Positions 61,878-64,000 of a stretch of DNA of 64,000 nt are shown in pieces (within the stretch, counting starts at the first letter, position 1; the number at the start of each line of letters is the position of its first letter). Under the pieces are notes generated by a model. It saw only the letters and a program-made list of their open reading frames with translations, had not been told where the DNA came from and ran no database searches. The stretch lies in the NCBI GenBank assembly GCA_035566435.1, contig DATMRF010000103.1, positions 1 through 64,000 on the forward strand, given 5' to 3'. The position numbers were made by a program, and so were the translations under genes. Origin of the DNA: DATMRF01 sp035566435 (GTDB lineage: Bacteria > Verrucomicrobiota > Verrucomicrobiia > Limisphaerales > UBA8199).

Positions 61878-61998
61878 TTCTTATCGCAGAGTCGCAAGCG
61901 CAGAGTGCCTTGTCAAAGAGTCTTTGCGCCCCACGCGCGCGATAAGAGGGTGTCGGATTCGGCCAGGGCCTGCCATCACTACTCGGCCCAACCATCCC

Positions 61999-62023
61999 TT
62001 GCCGAGGCAGGACTTGCACCTGC
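61999..62023 (-). other. Degenerate tRNA 3' end (T-arm plus acceptor strand, tRNA-Leu-like)
   Basis: On the minus strand GCAGG-TGCAAGT-CCTGC forms a 5-bp stem with a seven-base loop. It is followed at once by CTCGGCA and an A, exactly the geometry of a T-arm, the 3' acceptor strand and the discriminator. CTCGGCA would pair with the TGCCGAG-type start found in some tRNA-Leu genes. The loop lacks the usual second T, and no D- or anticodon arm is present, so it is a fragment or a coincidence. Confidence 0.35.
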
Positions 62024-62050
62024 AAGCATGTCAAAGGTTGAAGGCTGCAC

Positions 62051-62100
62051 ATAGGAAGTTGCTTTTTGGCGCACGACATGTACTTGACGCTGCGCGGGTG
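62051..62100 (+). repeat. Dispersed repeat family B, copy 3
   Basis: Opposite orientation to the copies at 12830 and 16093. Read on the plus strand it gives IGSCFLAHDMYLTLRG and then TGA, the same frame as the others. It lies 27 bases from the tRNA-like fragment. Confidence 0.8.
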
Positions 62101-62330
62101 AGGGAGAATTGGTATTTGGTCCCACTCGCCATGGGCTGCTGCTGGGAGACGAGAATTGGGATGTCAAACCCTCCTTCGCCCAAGCTGCGGAGGGCGCACG
62201 GGGGCGCGTGAGCGCGGGCCCGGGTTAGGTGCAGCCATTACTGTATGCTCCGGACCGGACCTGTGGCTGGCCCACCGGTTCGGTCTCAAGCGTCGCTGGC
62301 GCGACGCAAGCATCTTCCTGAAATTCTTCC

Positions 62331-62698
62331 CCGTGGACTGAAGTCCTTGTCATTACCCACAACTCTTACAGGGATTTTTAAGCTTTGTTGATGACATAAA
62401 CTATTCATCTTCAAAGATTTGCTGGTTCGCTCAGGCGTCGCGACGCGACGCTGGAGCGTGCGGACACCTCCCCCGTGGACTGAAGTCCACGGCTACCATC
62501 GTTGCATCGCTACGCGATGCATGCAGGTGTTGGCTACCATCAAGCTGCCGCTCCGCGGCGCAGAGATGGCGGCGAAGTCCGGGCATTTTTCTGCGGATTT
62601 GCGCGGCCAAGAAGGGAAACTCATGCCAGGCTCAGAAAGATGTGGGTAATGGCAAGGGCTAAAGCCCACGGCTACCGTCACCTCATCGCTACGCGATG
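62331..62698. repeat. Cluster of REP-like palindromes
   Basis: CCGTGGACTGAAGTCCACGG occurs at 62473-62492, in part at 62331-62346, and also inside the MITE-like element at 56586. It is followed by TGCATCGC-TAC-GCGATGCA (62503-62521). A third set, GGGCTAAAGCCC then CATCGC-TAC-GCGATG (62684-62698), has the same two-hairpin order. Paired changes keep the stems, as in TGCACCGC-TGC-GCGGTGCA at 56616. Confidence 0.8.
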
Positions 62699-63105
62699 GC
62701 TACTGCCAGCGCATCGCTACGCAATGGACCGAGGCAGGCCGTCTTCGGTCAGCAGCGGCGGAGCGATAGTTGAGAAGCAAGCCGGTCACGGGCACCCGGC
62801 GCGCTGGGGACAGCACGCCCTACGTGTCCCGGTCGGTCGAGAGTCCCGGGGAAGTCCATCCTCAGAACTCCGATACAAGGGCCAGGCAGGGTGGATTCAC
62901 CATGGGCGGAGACCACCATGTCCCCGCAGCGCGGGCGTTGAAGCGAAGACATCGGGGACGTGGCCGTCCCCGCACCTGGTGTCGCGCTTGAATTCGCCCT
63001 TATCGCCCGGTTCGGGGCTACATTTCTCTTTACACAACACGCGCCACGGGCAATCTGCCTCCGCACCGGAACCAAACAGAACACAACCGTCCCTACAAAA
63101 TTGCC

Positions 63106-64000
63106 ATGAGTGAGAGCTCAAAGAAACGGTCCGATGATTTCCTGCGCATCAGCGACCAATTCCAGCTCGGCGTGCTCACCACCGAGTCGTCTCATCCGGT
63201 CACAGCGAAACTGAGCGACACGGCAAAACACGATGTCAGCGCCGCGCTGGCACAGCTTTTCGAGGTGGATCGCGACGTCCTGCAGAAATACCGTGAGTTT
63301 GCTCAGTCAGGCAGGGCGACCGGCATCAAGGAGACTGTGCTAAAGGCGTTGAGAAACGGAGGCAAATTGTTTTTTACCGGCTGCGGCTCCACCGGGCGGT
63401 TGAGCATCCAATTGGTGTCGATCTGGCGGGACTTTTGGCAGCGTCAGCGCGCGCAGGACCTGAAGTGCACGCCGCCGCCGCAGGATTTCGAGGACCGCGC
63501 CTACGCCGTAATGGCCGGGGGGGATTTCGCGCTCATCAAAGCCGTCGAAGGTTTCGAAGATTTCACGGAGTTCGGCAAGAAACAGATCGGGGACCTGGGC
63601 GTGTCGTCCCGTGACGTCGTGTTTGCGATTACCGAAGGGGGGGAAACTTCATTTGTGATTGGGACGGCCTGGAAAGGGGTCGAGGAGGGCGCGAAGGTCT
63701 ATTTCGTCTATAACAATCCGGACGACGTGTTGTGCAAGCACGTAAAGCGCAGCCGCGAGGTGATTGAAGAGCCGCGCATCGAGAAAATCAATCTGACCAC
63801 CGGGCCGATGGCGATCACGGGCTCGACGCGCATGCAGGCGACCACTATCCAGCTCGCCGTGCTGCTGACGGTGCTGGAGATGGTGCTCCGCGAACTGATG
63901 AAAGAACTGGAACCGAAAGGTCCCTGCGCGCTGGAGCCGGCAGGCGTGCCAGAGGAATTCCTGGCGCGTTTGACCGAGCTGCACGCGACCCTCAAATCAA
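63106..64000 (+). CDS. MurQ/GCKR-like SIS-domain protein (runs off the window)
   Basis: The frame is open from ATG 63106 to the window end (298 codons) and is incomplete. An N-terminal segment LTTESSHPVT recalls the LxTE(x)RNP opening of N-acetylmuramic acid 6-phosphate etherase. KLFFTGCGSTGRLSIQLV is the SIS sugar-phosphate loop, followed by AITEGGETSFVIGTAWKG and GPMAITGSTRMQATTIQLAVL, which match MurQ/GCKR. MurQ cleaves the lactyl ether of MurNAc-6-P in cell-wall recycling. The divergent loops and apparent extra length make a GCKR-like sugar-phosphate-binding regulator equally possible. Confidence 0.8.
   Translation, partial: MSESSKKRSDDFLRISDQFQLGVLTTESSHPVTAKLSDTAKHDVSAALAQLFEVDRDVLQKYREFAQSGRATGIKETVLKALRNGGKLFFTGCGSTGRLSIQLVSIWRDFWQRQRAQDLKCTPPPQDFEDRAYAVMAGGDFALIKAVEGFEDFTEFGKKQIGDLGVSSRDVVFAITEGGETSFVIGTAWKGVEEGAKVYFVYNNPDDVLCKHVKRSREVIEEPRIEKINLTTGPMAITGSTRMQATTIQLAVLLTVLEMVLRELMKELEPKGPCALEPAGVPEEFLARLTELHATLKS

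Larger units (their letters stand above)
61878..63105. other. Repeat-rich intergenic region before the MurQ-like gene
   Basis: No gene is supported. It contains a tRNA-like 3' fragment (61999-62023), repeat family B (62051-62100) and a cluster of palindromes (62331-62698). Further low-information sequence with GGGGACG/CGTCCCCG units lies near 62920-62980. Confidence 0.6.

Noticed and set aside
62502..63113. 203-codon frame before the MurQ-like gene
   Set aside because: It passes through REP-like palindromes and ends inside the MurQ-like start, with no protein family features.

Overview
The window is GC-rich bacterial DNA, most likely from a Verrucomicrobiota (Limisphaerales/Pedosphaera-like) genome. 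That assignment is an inference. It rests on the mix of a 3-keto-disaccharide hydrolase (DUF1080), a cytochrome c/sorbosone dehydrogenase fusion, PQQ-type propellers, uronate isomerase plus UxaE epimerase, LpxB (an outer membrane is present), and intergenic spaces full of short palindromes, tandem duplications and dispersed repeats.

Layout. 0-6.3 kb: the end of an IS5-family transposase, thrH, plsY-gpsA (phospholipid synthesis), a Gfo/Idh/MocA dehydrogenase overlapping lpxB (lipid A), then a 231-bp tandem duplication. 6.3-8.1 kb: gamma-glutamyltransferase. 8.4-12.9 kb: a chromosomal integron. It has a truncated integron integrase on the minus strand, an attI-like region with direct repeats, and seven plus-strand cassettes separated by seven attC sites of 90-93 bp with strongly conserved stems. 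An eighth, orphan attC lies left of the integrase. 13-19 kb (minus): a PQQ propeller protein, a sigma factor/membrane protein/CpxP-like operon, and the cytochrome-sorbosone dehydrogenase. 19.3-20.3 kb: a Mu gp27-like (DUF3486-like) protein with a repeat-built tail.

20.5-30.8 kb (minus): a seven-gene operon for a membrane complex of the hydrogenase-4/complex I family. All four [NiFe] cysteines of its large subunit are replaced, so it is an energy-converting-hydrogenase-related (Ehr-type) complex and not a hydrogenase. An EIIA-Ntr protein and a zinc-ribbon protein precede it. 31.6-41.4 kb: uronate catabolism (uxaC, uxaE), miaE, a large DUF748 protein behind a histidine kinase/sigma-54 regulator pair, and an exported DUF1080 protein. 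41.4-50 kb: manC-trpA, trpG/pabA, an exported oxidoreductase, a lysine degradation pair (lat plus aminoadipate-semialdehyde dehydrogenase) and a NarL-type two-component system. 50-56.2 kb: a czcCBA metal-efflux operon followed by a P-II-like gene. 56.2-64 kb: aldo/keto reductase, thpR, about 2 kb of non-coding repeats, an isolated trypsin-like protease/P-loop NTPase pair, more repeats with a degenerate tRNA-like 3' end, and the start of a MurQ/GCKR-like gene that leaves the window.

The regions most worth attention are the integron with its inactivated integrase and unusual cassettes, the cysteine-less Ehr-type complex, the isolated protease/P-loop pair, and several dispersed repeat families. 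One of these families keeps a C-terminal reading frame in all three copies.
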